The notes: a model not told the origin generated them from the letters alone. Shown: positions 9,163 to 19,464, counted from the stretch's first letter. The stretch: DNA of 64,000 nucleotides from Palsa-504 sp963800415 (GCA_963800415.1 CAWDBS010000040.1:1-64000), one strand, 5' to 3'. Program-made: numbers and translations.

Positions 9163-10648
9163 TGGTGCGACGCTACCCGCTGCCCGGTATTACGTCACGC
9201 CTGCCCGGCGCCGGCGATCCTGTGCCGGGCCGCGGCCGGCGCCGCGGCGGGGGCCGCGGCGGAAGCGGCCGGCGCGGGATGCGGAGGCGGGCCTGGCTGA
9301 GGTGATGGCGATGCCGGCGATCTGGAAGGACGCCGGCGGGCGGCTGCTGGAGCTTCCCGGGCCGGGCTCGGGGATCGTGGCGTGCGGGGCGCTGCCGGGC
9401 GCGGCGGCCCCCGGGCCGGCGTGGACGGCGGGGCAGCTGGCAGTGGCCGGGATCGCCGGGGAGCCGGGGCCGGTGCGGGAGGGGACGGGGCTGGGGCTGG
9501 CGTCGGCAGTGATCACCCCGGCGCGGCTGGATGAGGCGCTGGCCGGGGTGCCGGCCCGGCGGGCGCGGAAGATCACGCCGCGGCTGGCGATGCAGGTGAG
9601 CCTGGCGCGGGCGCTGATGCCCGGCACGGCTGCGGGAACGCTGCGCGCTATGGCGCAGCGGCCCCGGGAAGCTGACCCGGGATATGACCTGCCCGCGGCG
9701 TCGTCGCTGTCGGACGCGGACAGCTTCTTGCAGGTCAAGCCGTTCCTGCGGCTGCTGGCCGGGCTGTGCGGGCAGATCCGCCCCGTCCCGCTGCCCGGCG
9801 TCGCGGCGGTGTGCCTGCCGGCGCCGGGGACGCCGGGCGGGCAGCGGACGGCGATCCGGCTGCGGCCGCTCGCGGGCGGGCCGTGGCGGGACGGCCGCTG
9901 GCACGGGCTGCGGGTGCTGGCCAAGGACGGCACCGTCCGCAACGTCGCCGACCCCAGGGGCAGCGACCGCAAGGGCAGCGGCGGGCAGTCCCGCAACGCC
10001 GCGCACTTCGGCCGGCCGGCCAGCACCGGCACGCCCGCTGACCCGCAGATCCGGATGACCGAGGTCACCGACGTCTGGACCCGCGGCGCGGTGGCCTGGG
10101 CGGCCGGGCCGTGCAGCACCGGGGAGAGGACCCTCGCCGCGCACCTGGAACCCGCCTACGGGCCCGGTGACCTGGACCTGGCCGACCGCGGGTTCCCCAG
10201 CCGCGAGGCGGCCGCCGCCAAGATCGATGCCGGGAAGCACTTCGCCTGGCGGGTGTCGGCGGCGTGGACGCTGCGCCGCTCGGGACGGCCGCTGCCGGAC
10301 GGCAGCTGGAAGGCGAAGATCACCTGGCGCGGCCGCACGTACAAGGTCCGCGTCATCGAATACCACATCGACCAGGTCTTCGATCTCCCGCCGGGCCACC
10401 CGCTGACGGCCGCCCCGCCCGCAGGGCCGTCCGTCAGCGTCACGAAGACAGCCGGTGACGGCGAAGGTGACGCCGGGCTGTGCAGGCGGCCAGGCACGAT
10501 CCGCGTGGAGGTATCCGAGACTGTCACCATCATCACTGACCTGATGGACACCGCCGCCTACCCGGCCCGCGACATCGCGGAACTGTACGGCATGCGCTGG
10601 GCCAGCGAGGTCGGCCACCGCTGGCACCGGTCAAGCTGCGCTGCTTTC

Positions 10649-12832
10649 TCATGGCTGTGTTCCTTGTTTCTCGTCAGGTTCGTGTTCCTGTTGTGGCGGT
10701 GCCCAGCGGGCGCGGTTGTAGTAGCCGGGCGGGCGTGCCCTGCGCTCGCGTAGCTGGCGGATCTGCTCGTCGCCGGCGGTGATGATCCAGTTCCTGGTCC
10801 CGGGGGCGTGGCGGGCGGTGATCCAGCCGCGGTAGATCCAGTTGTAGATGGTGACGGTGGGCATGCCGAGCTCGGCGGCCAGGCCGGGGACTGGCCATTC
10901 GCCTGGTCCCAGGCTGGTGAGCACGGCGGGCCGGCCCTTCGGCCGGCCGCGGATCCCGCGCTGGGCGATCATGGTGCCCACCTGGCCCTCGTTGAACCGG
11001 CTGGTGCGCTTGGGCGGGCGGAATCCCTCGGCGTTGAGGGCGTCGGCGATCTGCCGGTTATTGCGGCCTGCGGCGGCGAGTTCGGTGACGCGGGCGAGGA
11101 GTGCGGGATAGTACGACAGCTGGTCCAGGCGCGCGACGGGGCGGACGGCCTGGCCGGCGGTCTGGTGCCCGCCGGCCCAGGTGATGGTGACATCGACCAG
11201 CTCGCTGTCCCCGGCGACCGTGGCGGTGATGTCCTCGATGAGGATGCGCAGCAGCTCCTTGCGGTCAGCCTGCGTGGTCGACGGCGCGCTCCAGACTCGC
11301 GGGAGGTCGCGGGCTAGGTCCTGGATGGCCGCGCGCTCGGCGGCGGTGAGCGTGGCCGGCTGTTCCTCGGTGAACCGCTGGTAGTCCGCTTCCAGGCGGG
11401 CCGTCTCGGCGAGCGCGGCTTCCCAGCCGGCTTCCAGCTGCCGGGCGACGAGCCGGTTCTCGGGCTCGGCGAGCTGGTACTGGCGGCGGGCGCGGTCGGC
11501 GGCGTAGCGGGCGCGCTCCAGCCGCTGGCGCCACAGCTTGTCCAGCATGGCCCGCTCGTCCTCGGCCTGGGCGGCGGCGGCCATGGAGACTTCCAGCGCG
11601 GCCGGCGCCACAGCGTCCAGGACCTGCCGGGCAACCCAGTCGTCGAGCGGAGGGCCGGCGATGTGCTGGCAGTTCCCGCCGGTCCCGTAGTTCGCCTGGT
11701 AGAAGGCGCACGTGTAGCTGTGCGCCGGGCGCGCGGCACCCGGCCCGTCGTGATACCGGGCTGTCATGCGGTGCCCGCCGCACCGGCCGCAGCGCAGCAG
11801 CCCGGACAGCAGCGCCGAACCGTCCCGCGGGGCGCCGGGCGTGGCCGCGGTCTGCCTGTTGGCGGCCATCCGGGCGATGTTCGCCTCGTGTTCCTCGGCG
11901 GTGATGTAGGCCGGCAGCCGCCCGGGCAGCAGGACCAGCCACTCGTCACTGCCTTTCACCACGCGCCCGGTGCTGGGCAGGCCCGGCACCTTCCGCCGCG
12001 GCTCGACCTGGCGGCGGCCGTAGGCGTAATACCCGGCGTAGACCGGGTTGTGCAGCATGTTCTGCAATGTCTCCCTGGTCGGGCGCCGCCACTCGAGCTC
12101 CCCCTTCGACGGGCCGGAATGCACCCGGACCGGCAGCTGGACCTCCTGCTCGACCAGGTAGCGGAGCACCCCGTTGAGCGTCCCGAGCCGCGCGAAGGCG
12201 CTGAAGACGAGGCGGACCACGTGCTGCGCCTGCTCATCGGGGTCGAGGACGGCCTCGCCGGACGGCAGGCGCACGTAGCCGATCGGCAGCGGGATGGCCA
12301 GGTCACCGCGCTCGGCCTTGGCCAGCTTGCCCGACAGCATCCGCTGCCGGATCAGGTACAGTTCATGTTCGCTCATCGTTCCCTTCAGCCCCAGCAGCAG
12401 CCGGTCGTTGTAGTAGCCGGGGTCGTAGACGCCGTCGGGGTCGGCGAGCAGCACGCCGGACAGGCAGCACAGCTCCAGCAACTGGTGCCAGTCCCGCCCG
12501 GTCCGGGCCAGCCGGGACATCTCGATCCCGAGGACGACGCCCACACGTCCCATCGTGACCTCCGCGACGAGCCGGGCAAAGCCCTTCCTCGAATCCGCCG
12601 TCGCGGCCGACACCCCGAGGTCGTCGTCGATCACCGTGACCTGCGACCGCGCCCAGCCCAGCGCCACGGCCCGCTCGGCGAGCGCGTACTGCAGCCGCGT
12701 TGACTCGGTGTGCTCGAGAACCTGCTGCCTGCTCGACTGGCGGACGTAAACCACCGCAGCCCGGTCCAGGTGCTCCGGGCGGATCTTCTGCTGCGGCTGC
12801 CCGCGCAGCCGGTAACCGGCCAGGCTCATCAC
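10649..12832 (-). CDS. Large serine recombinase
   Basis: A 727-residue large serine recombinase. The N-terminal resolvase domain has YVRQS with the probable nucleophile Ser33, followed by LARTGRDWHQLLELC and GLKGTMSEHELYLIRQRM, typical of the catalytic core. The recombinase domain (about 165-300) contains NMLHNPVYAGYYAYGRR; a zinc ribbon follows (LRCGRCGGHRM ... YTC), then a coiled coil (about 430-510). The C-terminus adds a helix-turn-helix-like part (GLAAELGMPTVTIYNWIYRGWI). GTG (12832) or the adjacent ATG (12829) starts it. Its 3' end is 39 bp from the element's left edge. It most likely catalyses the element's own integration and excision. Confidence 0.9.
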   Translation of the reverse strand: MMSLAGYRLRGQPQQKIRPEHLDRAAVVYVRQSSRQQVLEHTESTRLQYALAERAVALGWARSQVTVIDDDLGVSAATADSRKGFARLVAEVTMGRVGVVLGIEMSRLARTGRDWHQLLELCCLSGVLLADPDGVYDPGYYNDRLLLGLKGTMSEHELYLIRQRMLSGKLAKAERGDLAIPLPIGYVRLPSGEAVLDPDEQAQHVVRLVFSAFARLGTLNGVLRYLVEQEVQLPVRVHSGPSKGELEWRRPTRETLQNMLHNPVYAGYYAYGRRQVEPRRKVPGLPSTGRVVKGSDEWLVLLPGRLPAYITAEEHEANIARMAANRQTAATPGAPRDGSALLSGLLRCGRCGGHRMTARYHDGPGAARPAHSYTCAFYQANYGTGGNCQHIAGPPLDDWVARQVLDAVAPAALEVSMAAAAQAEDERAMLDKLWRQRLERARYAADRARRQYQLAEPENRLVARQLEAGWEAALAETARLEADYQRFTEEQPATLTAAERAAIQDLARDLPRVWSAPSTTQADRKELLRILIEDITATVAGDSELVDVTITWAGGHQTAGQAVRPVARLDQLSYYPALLARVTELAAAGRNNRQIADALNAEGFRPPKRTSRFNEGQVGTMIAQRGIRGRPKGRPAVLTSLGPGEWPVPGLAAELGMPTVTIYNWIYRGWITARHAPGTRNWIITAGDEQIRQLRERRARPPGYYNRARWAPPQQEHEPDEKQGTQP

Positions 12833-12980
12833 GACCGCCTCCCGCCGTGCGGCCCGCTGCCCTGGCTGCCAGCATCGCCAGCAGCGCCACCACCGCAGCC
12901 TGCCGCTCCGGCGGCAGGACCATCCAGATCAGGAGGTCGGGAGCCACCATCCGCTCGGTGCTCGGTTGCATCTGGCTCAC
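12829..12980 (-). other. Possible small frame ahead of the recombinase
   Basis: From a GTG at 12980 the minus strand encodes about 45 plausible residues (ERMVAPDLLIWMVLPPERQ, AAVVALLAMLAARAA). A one- or two-base shift near its end would let it stop at the TGA at 12829-12831, overlapping the recombinase ATG as TGATG, a translational-coupling arrangement. Uninterrupted, the frame instead runs far into the recombinase gene. It could be a small accessory protein; no function is assigned. Confidence 0.3.
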
Positions 12981-13820
12981 CTGCTGCCGCTGACCTCAGC
13001 CGGCGAACAGCAGTCGCCGCCTGCAACAGTGCCCCCACGCTCAGTATCGCCCCGGCACCAGGCACCTGACTAGAGACGATTTCAGCTTGAGGGGTATCAG
13101 CGGTGGCCGATTGAGCTGGTCTACCTGGAAGAAAAGCAGACCCTGGCCGGCGGGCAGCCCATCACCGCGGCCACCCCCGCCGGGGCGTACCGGATGGCCG
13201 CCGCCACCGTCGCCGCCCACCAGGCGCTGCGGATCACCGGCGCCAGCATCGCCGCCGCGACCGGCGCCGAGCCCGCCCGGATCAGCGCCACCGCGCTGCG
13301 CGACGCGGTCACCGCCAGCATCGGCGCCGGGCAGGGCGCCACTGCGGGCGCCCTGGCCGCGGCCATCGAGATCATCCGCCGCGACATCACCGCGCACCCG
13401 CTGCGGTTCGTCACCACCTGGCGGCCCGGCCGGCACTACCCCCGCTTCACCATCAAGAAGGTCGGGCCCGCAAGAGCAACGACATCGTGCCCGCCGCCAC
13501 CCGGCTGCACCTGCTGCCGCTGCCCGCGACGCCAGGATCGCAGCAGCCGAACGCCCCGCCGGCCGCCTGACCCGCGCATGCCCTCCCGGCCCGGCAAGCG
13601 CCGCGCGGGGACCCCGGCATGCGCACAGCCGCCGCGGCCCCGTCCGGCCCGGCCCGTCCCGGGCGCTGACCCCAGGCATCACATGCCGATCTCACCGAAC
13701 GTAACGAATCTGCCGCCGCAAATCCCGCCCAGCACCGCAAGAGCAACCACGCAACGTCACCGGATCCGAGGACACCACGAGGAACCCTCGCCAGGACCGA
13801 TTCACAACCGAACGCCAGTG

Positions 13821-14380
13821 CAGTCGGCCGGATCCGTCGATCGGGTCGTTGAAAGACATTCTGAGTCAGGGTGCCGGGCAAGATGGCTCAGAACATCCAC
13901 GTTTATTCGGCGCGCCTTCCACTACGATCAGCAGGTCAACGGGCCCGGCTGGTGAAGGGCCGGGCGCCGCAGTCACCAGGAAGCAGCGGCAGGACCAGGT
14001 CGATGGCGCTCCTGCGCAGTCAAATTGAGGGTCTTGGATAGATGTGGACGGCGCGGAATCGGACGTTCAAGGACATAACCGCAGCGGACAGGTTAAACTT
14101 GGCCTGTGGGAAGCTCCAACAGTGAGCATGTGAAGTACTGATTTTTCCCTCTCTAAATGGGAATCGGCGTGCGCCAGCCAGTTACACATTAGAGTTGGGT
14201 CGGTTGTGTGATGCCGCGCGTGCAGGACAGGCCGCCAGGAAGGGGTGCCATGTTGGTTCCGCCGCCAGGTCAGCTCTCGATCGTCCTTGAGGCCAAGCTC
14301 ATCGATCCGGAAGTGACTGGGCAGTATCAGTATCGCACCATGCGCCCCAACGCGCGCCTGACCCCTCCCGCCGACCGGAT
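13821..14380. other. Non-coding stretch between IS4 copy B and the kinase gene
   Basis: Lower GC than the surroundings, with no frame that resembles a protein. Nothing here looks like the missing 3' end of the ISAs1 transposase. It probably holds the promoter of the kinase gene that follows. Confidence 0.4.
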
Positions 14381-16711
14381 GTGAGTGGCATGCTGTCCGA
14401 AATCTTCCTGACTGTCCTGGTCCTCGTGGTCGGCTTCCTTGTGGCGGTGGACTTCGCCAGGACAAATAGCGAAAGTTCGCTTGGGCACGCCGATGGGTCG
14501 CCGCATGACGTAAGACCAAGGATGGTCGGAGACACCCGCGCTGGCCGCACCGAAGCGTTCCTCCGAGAACCCGCCGTCGCGCACGATGCCGGTCCGACCA
14601 GGCATCCTGAGAGCATCGGCCCGTCCGCCGATAATCAGCAGTACTCGCGCACCGGTCCGTCGCCGGTGCATAAGAGATCGCGCCGTGGACTGAAGGACTG
14701 GCCTGTCCGCTCGCGTCTGTTGCTGCTAGTCATCATTCCAGCCGTCGCCGTCACTGCCGTCGCGTTCTGCGTTGTCCGCATTGCCGATATTTTGCGAGCT
14801 GCGCCGACCCACTCGCCGAACGCCAGGGCCATCCTGTCGGCGCTCGCGATCGGCGTCGTGGTGATCATCGTCTTGGCGCTAGCGTCGTGGTTCACCATGC
14901 TGGTTGCCAGGTCCGTCCTGCACCCGCTGCACAGATTGCGGACCGGAGCGCTAGAGATGTCAGCGGTTCGGCTGCCCGATGCCGTCAGCCGCATGAGAGA
15001 GAACAATGGCGAGGGCGTGCCGTCCGATGTGGAACCGATCCATGTGGATTCCTCGGACGAGATAGGGGAGGTTGCGCGCGCCTTCGACCAGATGCGCAGG
15101 GAAATCCTGAGGTTGGCGGCCAACGAGGCTGCTTTCCGCGGCAAGCTCGACGCTATGTTCACAAATCTGTCTCACCGCAGCCAATCCCTTGTTGAACGCC
15201 AGATCCGCCTCATAGAGGGTCTTGAGCAGGGGGAGCAGGACGGGGAGCGCCTGGCGTACCTGGTCAGGATGGATCGCATCGCTGCGCGCATGCACCGCAA
15301 CTCGCAGAACCTGCTCATTCTGGCCGGTCACGACCTAGCCACCGGCTGGAACCAGCCGGTGACGCTTGTGAATGTGATCAGGGCCGCGGTTTCCGAGATC
15401 GAGGAATACGAACGTATCTCGGTGAATGCGCAGCCGGACGTCGCAGTACGAGGGCTTGCCGTCCACGACGTGGTGCACCTGTTCGCCGAACTGATCGAGA
15501 ACGCAACGTCATTCTCCGCGCCGGAGATGCCAGTCGATATCTCTGGCCAGTTGCTGACCACCGGGGGCATCGTGGTCGATGTCACCGATCGGGGCGTCGG
15601 AATGACCGCGAAAGAGATGGCGTACGCGAACTGGCAACTGGAAAACCAGTCGGCGAAGGATGTCAATGTCCTCAAGTGGATGGGTTTGTTCGTGGTCGCC
15701 AGGCTTGCTGCGCGGCACGGCATCAGGGTCCGATTGCAACAAGCGGAGTTCGGTGGTCTCACGGCGCTAGTGTGGCTCCCTGATGAAGTCATCGCTTACC
15801 AAAGCGCGGCCGCATCGCCGAGGCCTGGCCGTTTCGGTGACGTCGGGTCAAGGCCGGGTTTGCATGAGGCGGTGGTGCATCCCGGCTACGCCACCACGGA
15901 GCAGAGGGTGACCTCGGCGAGGTCAACGGAGTTTACGCCAGGGTACGAAGAAATGCGGGACACGCCGCTCGGCCGACGGTTGATGTCTGGTGCGGGTCGG
16001 CCGCCTAACTCCGCATGGTCAGCTAGCGGTCCGCGGTCAGCGTTTCCGGCTGGCGAAGCGCCTGGAACCGTCAGACGGCCCGGCTCCAGGCTGCCTGATG
16101 CGACGAGCGAGCACGTTGGCGCTCCGGGTCCGCAGGCCCAGGCCCTCGGCGATGAGGCTGCTAGAGACATCGCTGGGGGAACTTTACTAACGGGCCAACT
16201 GTCCGAGCCAGGCTTGTCCGCGCCGGGCCAGAGCGAGATCTCACAGTTCGCTAGTCTTCCGACGCAGACTGCGGCGCCCTTGAGTCAGGGGACGAGTTCC
16301 GCTGAAGGCAACGTGGTGGTGCCGTCCGCGGAAGATCTCGCAGAGGCGCACCGGCTGCCAATCTTCGACGCGGTCGAGTCGCACTGGTTCACGGATGGTC
16401 GCAAGGTGCCCAGCCGATCCGGCCATACCGCCGCGGCCGGGAGCCGTTGGTCGTCACCAGCAGATAAAGGCTGGCATGCCGCGGAGACAGCCGATTCGCC
16501 GTCATCTGACGGCCAGACGACAGCGGGGCTCCCCAAGCGGGTGCCGAACGCGAATTTGGTCCCTGGCGCCATTCCGAGCACGCAACCCGTCGCGCCGAAC
16601 CGGTCAGCTGCCGCAGCCCGAGACCGGCTGGCCGGATTCCAGCGAGGTGTCACCGAAGGCCGGGCCGTTGCCAGCGAAACGGCAAATCCCGGCGGAGAGG
16701 ACGAATCCTGA
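14381..16711 (+). CDS. CvnA-like (conservon-type) sensor histidine kinase, orphan
   Basis: A 776-residue membrane histidine kinase of the actinobacterial conservon type. It has a short N-terminal membrane segment (about 4-24), a second (about 113-135) and a third (about 147-170) that leads into a HAMP linker (VARSVLHPLHRL). The kinase part has the signature FTNLSHRSQSLVERQIRLIEGLEQ, the N box ELIENATSFSAP, and VTDRGVGM for ATP binding. The C-terminal 270 residues are disordered and Pro/Ser-rich. The nitrate-sensing-type extracellular domain usual in CvnA is absent. Conservons normally continue with roadblock, DUF742 and GTPase genes; none follows. GTG at 14381 or ATG at 14390 are both possible starts. 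Confidence 0.8.
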   Translation: MSGMLSEIFLTVLVLVVGFLVAVDFARTNSESSLGHADGSPHDVRPRMVGDTRAGRTEAFLREPAVAHDAGPTRHPESIGPSADNQQYSRTGPSPVHKRSRRGLKDWPVRSRLLLLVIIPAVAVTAVAFCVVRIADILRAAPTHSPNARAILSALAIGVVVIIVLALASWFTMLVARSVLHPLHRLRTGALEMSAVRLPDAVSRMRENNGEGVPSDVEPIHVDSSDEIGEVARAFDQMRREILRLAANEAAFRGKLDAMFTNLSHRSQSLVERQIRLIEGLEQGEQDGERLAYLVRMDRIAARMHRNSQNLLILAGHDLATGWNQPVTLVNVIRAAVSEIEEYERISVNAQPDVAVRGLAVHDVVHLFAELIENATSFSAPEMPVDISGQLLTTGGIVVDVTDRGVGMTAKEMAYANWQLENQSAKDVNVLKWMGLFVVARLAARHGIRVRLQQAEFGGLTALVWLPDEVIAYQSAAASPRPGRFGDVGSRPGLHEAVVHPGYATTEQRVTSARSTEFTPGYEEMRDTPLGRRLMSGAGRPPNSAWSASGPRSAFPAGEAPGTVRRPGSRLPDATSEHVGAPGPQAQALGDEAARDIAGGTLLTGQLSEPGLSAPGQSEISQFASLPTQTAAPLSQGTSSAEGNVVVPSAEDLAEAHRLPIFDAVESHWFTDGRKVPSRSGHTAAAGSRWSSPADKGWHAAETADSPSSDGQTTAGLPKRVPNANLVPGAIPSTQPVAPNRSAAAARDRLAGFQRGVTEGRAVASETANPGGEDES

Positions 16712-17244
16712 ACTGAGGTGGCATGACGTTTCCGAAAAGGTCTGCCTCGTCCGCGAATGCGGCATCTCCGCTGATGGTGGTGCCGTCAATTCGTAAGCAT
16801 GTCTGTGACAGGGATATCCCAGCCAGGCGCCCAGCGGAAACCCTGCAGCACGTCACCGCCACGTCGGTGTGGCACGCATCAGGGATTGTCGGGTCGGCGC
16901 GGGTGAAGTGCCAGCCGAATACTGTCTGTGGCGTTTTAGCTGGGTTCGAAGGCTGCCAGTCGCGCGGCCGACCGGGCTCGACCCCGTTCCGGGCGCCTCC
17001 AGCGCACGAACGGCGCAAGCCGTCGATCAGCGCCCACACCTAGCCAGCAGCTCAAAAACAGGCAACGGGCTGCCCACGCCAGCTTCATGTCATCCTGCGC
17101 AGCCGTCGCCAGCACGCATCCGGGAGCCGAATCCCCGCTCCTACGCAAAGCAAGAACTCCCCATGGGAATCCTTGTCCGTGGCCATGAGAAAATGGCTCT
17201 GACTGTCACCCGCCAGCGAGATGGGACCAGCGGCTCGCCACGAA
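16712..17244. other. Non-coding stretch after the kinase gene
   Basis: I looked here for the roadblock/LC7 gene that should follow a CvnA kinase and found no trace in any frame. The open frames have no recognisable pattern. A GAGGTGGC-ATG at 16712-16725 resembles a start site but leads to an implausible protein. Confidence 0.4.
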
Positions 17245-17721
17245 ACCTAGGCGAAGCAGGTCTTCAGGGCTGGCCTGGGCGGCGTCCAGGCTGGTGACGT
17301 AGAGGACGGCCTCGCAGTTGCGAATGATCTAGCGGCCGTTCTTCTTGGTTCGTGACGTAGCGCTCCAGGAGGATGGCCTGGCTGGCGCACGGGAAGCCCG
17401 GGCCGCCGGGGGCCGGGCAGGACGCGGATGGTCCGGGTCTCGATGCGGTCGCGGCTGATCTGGTTGGTCAGCCGCGACCGAGGTGTTCTCCCAGGGCAGC
17501 GCGTCGAGCCGCGCGTACATTCCTGGCTGGTTGCCCAGCACCGGCAGCAGGTAGAACGCGCCCTTGTCTTCGGTCAGCCAGCGGGCATGCTCGCGCTGGG
17601 CCTGCATCGGCGGTGATGACCACGCCGCCCAGAGGCAGCGGTTCCAGCAGCGGCCTGAAGTGGGTGATCTCGTCGGCCTTGCCCACCTTGGCGGCCTTGT
17701 CCTGGCAGATCACCAGCCCGG

Positions 17722-19302
17722 TACTACAGTCCCGGTTTGTTACTTACCGGGTTGGCGGTCGCGGGTGCCCGCAGCGCAGGCTTGACGGAGCGTGACGGCC
17801 ACCTCACGATCATGGTTTGTGAGACATCTGAAGAGCGAGGTGGCCGTCGGGGCCATCGTAGGTGACGGGGCGTGGCTGGGGGAACTGCGGCGGGAGCTGT
17901 TCGCGCTGCTGGCGGGGGTGTTCGCGCAGGCCAGGTCGCGGCTGGCGGCGTTCGCCTATATCGGGGCGCTGCTGGCTGAGCCGGGGGACCGCAGGTCGTG
18001 CTGGCAGCTGGCGGAGGCGGCCGGGCACGCGACGCCGCGGCGGATGCAGGCGCTGCTGGCGGAGCACCGCTGGGACTGGACGGCGGCGCTGGAGGCGCTG
18101 CAGCGGTTCATCGTGGGCCGGCTGGGCGATGCGGAAGCGATCCTGGCGATCGATGAGACCGCTGAGCTGAAGAAGGGAACCGCCACGGTGGGGGTCGCCC
18201 GGCAGTATGCCGGGATCACCGGGCAGGTGGAGAACTGCCAGACCGTGGTGTTCGCCGCGTATGTGACGCCCCGCGGCCACGCGCCGTTTGACTTCCGGCT
18301 CTACCTGCCGAAATCGTGGTTCCGGGGCAGGGCACGGCGGGAGCGGGCGCGCGTCCCGGCGAGGACGAGGTTCGCTACCAAGCCGGCGCTGGCCGCCGCG
18401 ATGGTCACCGCCGCGGCCCGCGCGCGGGTGCTGTTTTCCTGGGTGGCCGGCGATGAGGTGTACGGCCGCAGCGGCAGGCTGCGGCAGGCCTGCGAGAAGG
18501 CCGGCAAGGGGTACGTGCTCGCGGTCCCGGTGAACTTCGCCGTCAGGCTTCCTTCCGGCCGCAAGGCGGCCGTGTCCTCCGTCGCTGCGATGGTGCCAGC
18601 CGCGGCGTGGGAGACCCGCTCGTGCGGGCCCGGCTGCAAGGGCCGCCGGGACTACGGGTGGGCGTGGGCCGCCACCGCCTCGCCGCGGCACTGGCTGCTG
18701 GTCCGCCGCAGCCTCGCCGACCCCGCTGACCTGGCCTTCTACTACTGTCATGTGCCGCAGGGCGGCCGGCGACGCTGACGGTCCTGGTCACGGTGACAGG
18801 GAAGAGATGGCCCGCGGAAGAATGCCATCAGCAGGGCAAGGGCCAGACGGGCCTGGGCCAGCACCAGGTGAGGCTGTGGTGCTCCTTCTGCCGCCACACC
18901 GTGCTGTCCATGTGCGCTCAGGCGCTGCTGGCTGTCGCCGCCGCCCGCCCCGCCCCGGCCCCGCCGCCAGACGGCACCCGCGCCGCCGCCGCCCGGGCAT
19001 GCCAGCCCCCGGCCTGGCACGACACCGGCAAGCTGCCCGCCACCCCCGCCGACCGGCCGCCCGCCGATCCCGGCATGGTCAAGGTCAGCGTCCCCGAGGC
19101 CCGCCGCCTGGCCCGCCTCGCTGCCGCGCCCATGACCCACGCCGCCCGCGAGGCCGGCTACGCCTGGTCACGATGGAGACGCCGCCACCAGGCACGCGCC
19201 CGCTGGCACCATTACCACGCCCGCCTCAAAGCAGCTGCCCACCCTCCGTAACCCGCAGACGGCAGAAAGGAGGACGCCATGTAACAAACCGGGACTGTAG
19301 TA
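17722..19302 (+). mobile_element. IS701-family insertion sequence
   Basis: A 1581-bp element with perfect 22-bp inverted repeats (17722-17743 beginning TACTACAGTCCCGG, and 19281-19302). Both ends are flanked by CCGG (17718-17721 and 19303-19306), a 4-bp target duplication; removing the element and one CCGG restores the interrupted ISAs1 frame (VTHVTGLVI). Because CCGG is self-complementary, the repeats look 25 bp long if it is included. Confidence 0.85.
17792..19251 (+). pseudogene. IS701-family transposase with one frame break
   Basis: The first frame (GTG 17792 to stop 18778) encodes about 325 residues with ILAIDETAELKKG (first Asp), VAGDEVYGRSGRLRQACE (second Asp) and DLAFYYCHVPQ. The sequence then continues in the -1 frame from about 18765: RPATLTVLVTVTGKRWPAEE, CHQQGKGQTGLGQHQVRLW and SFCRHTVLSMCAQALLAV, which is the catalytic Glu region of IS701 transposases. 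The break lies in GGGCGGCCGGCG. A true deletion, an assembly error or programmed -1 frameshifting could each explain it; the site is not a classic slippery heptamer. Confidence 0.75.
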
Positions 19303-19464
19303 CCGGTCACATGGGTGACCGCTCCCGGCAGGTGCACTTTCTTGCCGCCGCTGGCCTTGGCGAGCCTGCGTTCCTTGCCGTCCACGGCCACCGCGGGCCG
19401 TGCCGGCCGACGGGCCGACGGGCCGACGGGCCGGGTCACCGGTGATGGCCGGGTCCAGCCACAC

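Larger units (their letters stand above)
10610..13112 (-). mobile_element. Single-gene large-serine-recombinase element
   Basis: The element's borders are defined by comparison with IS4 copy A. The host reads GCCAGCGAG up to 10609 and resumes GAGCTGGTCTACC at 13113, so GAG is present at both edges and a clean excision restores the ASELVYLEEK frame. Inside the edges are 12-bp inverted repeats, CGGCCACCGCTG (10612-10623) and CAGCGGTGGCCG (13098-13109). It is about 2503 bp and carries only the recombinase and a possible tiny upstream frame. Confidence 0.75.
9155..13570 (+). pseudogene. IS4-family transposase (copy B), split by insertion and frameshifted
   Basis: The first part (9155 to about 10609) encodes the IS4 N-terminal domain and the core up to YGMRWASE, where copy A continues LVYLEEK. 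The frame then runs into the inserted element. The remainder resumes at about 13113 with ELVYLEEKQTLAGGQ and goes to the stop at 13568-13570. A second defect is a single-base loss just after TIKKVG near 13460, where a GGGCCC run replaces copy A's sequence; the tail then continues in another frame as RKSNDIVPAATRLHLLPLPA. The gene is inactive as it stands. Confidence 0.85.
8874..13820 (+). mobile_element. IS4-family insertion sequence, copy B, interrupted
   Basis: The left end CACTGGCATTCGGTTAG begins at 8874 and the right end AACCGAACGCCAGTG finishes at 13820; the ends match those of copy A with one or two differences. Copy B has the same gene order (leader hairpin, transposase) but many base differences from copy A, so the pair is not a recent duplication. 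A 2.5-kb serine-recombinase element sits inside the transposase (10610-13112). Without it the IS would be about 2.44 kb, like copy A. Confidence 0.85.
17245..19440 (-). pseudogene. ISAs1-family transposase relic, split by an IS701-family element
   Basis: On the minus strand the right part (19307-19440) encodes PAVAVDGKERRLAKASGGKK and VHLPGAVTHVT, with the first catalytic Asp. Reading across the insertion it continues GLVICQDKAAKVGKADEITHF, RPLLEPLPLGGVVITADA, LTEDKGAFYLLPVLGNQPG, MYARLDALPWE. Further pieces (LTNQISRDRIETRTIRVLP, CASQAILLERYVTNQEE, CEAVLYVTSLDAAQASPEDL) lie in several frames down to about 17245. The N-terminal domain and the catalytic Glu region are missing. It is thus an old, decayed ISAs1 copy that later served as target for the IS701-family element. 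Confidence 0.75.

Noticed and set aside
16723..17043. Open frame after the kinase with a GAGGTGGC-ATG start, in the place of cvnB
   Set aside because: No roadblock/LC7 pattern and a composition rich in Ser/Arg/Pro/Cys; not credible.
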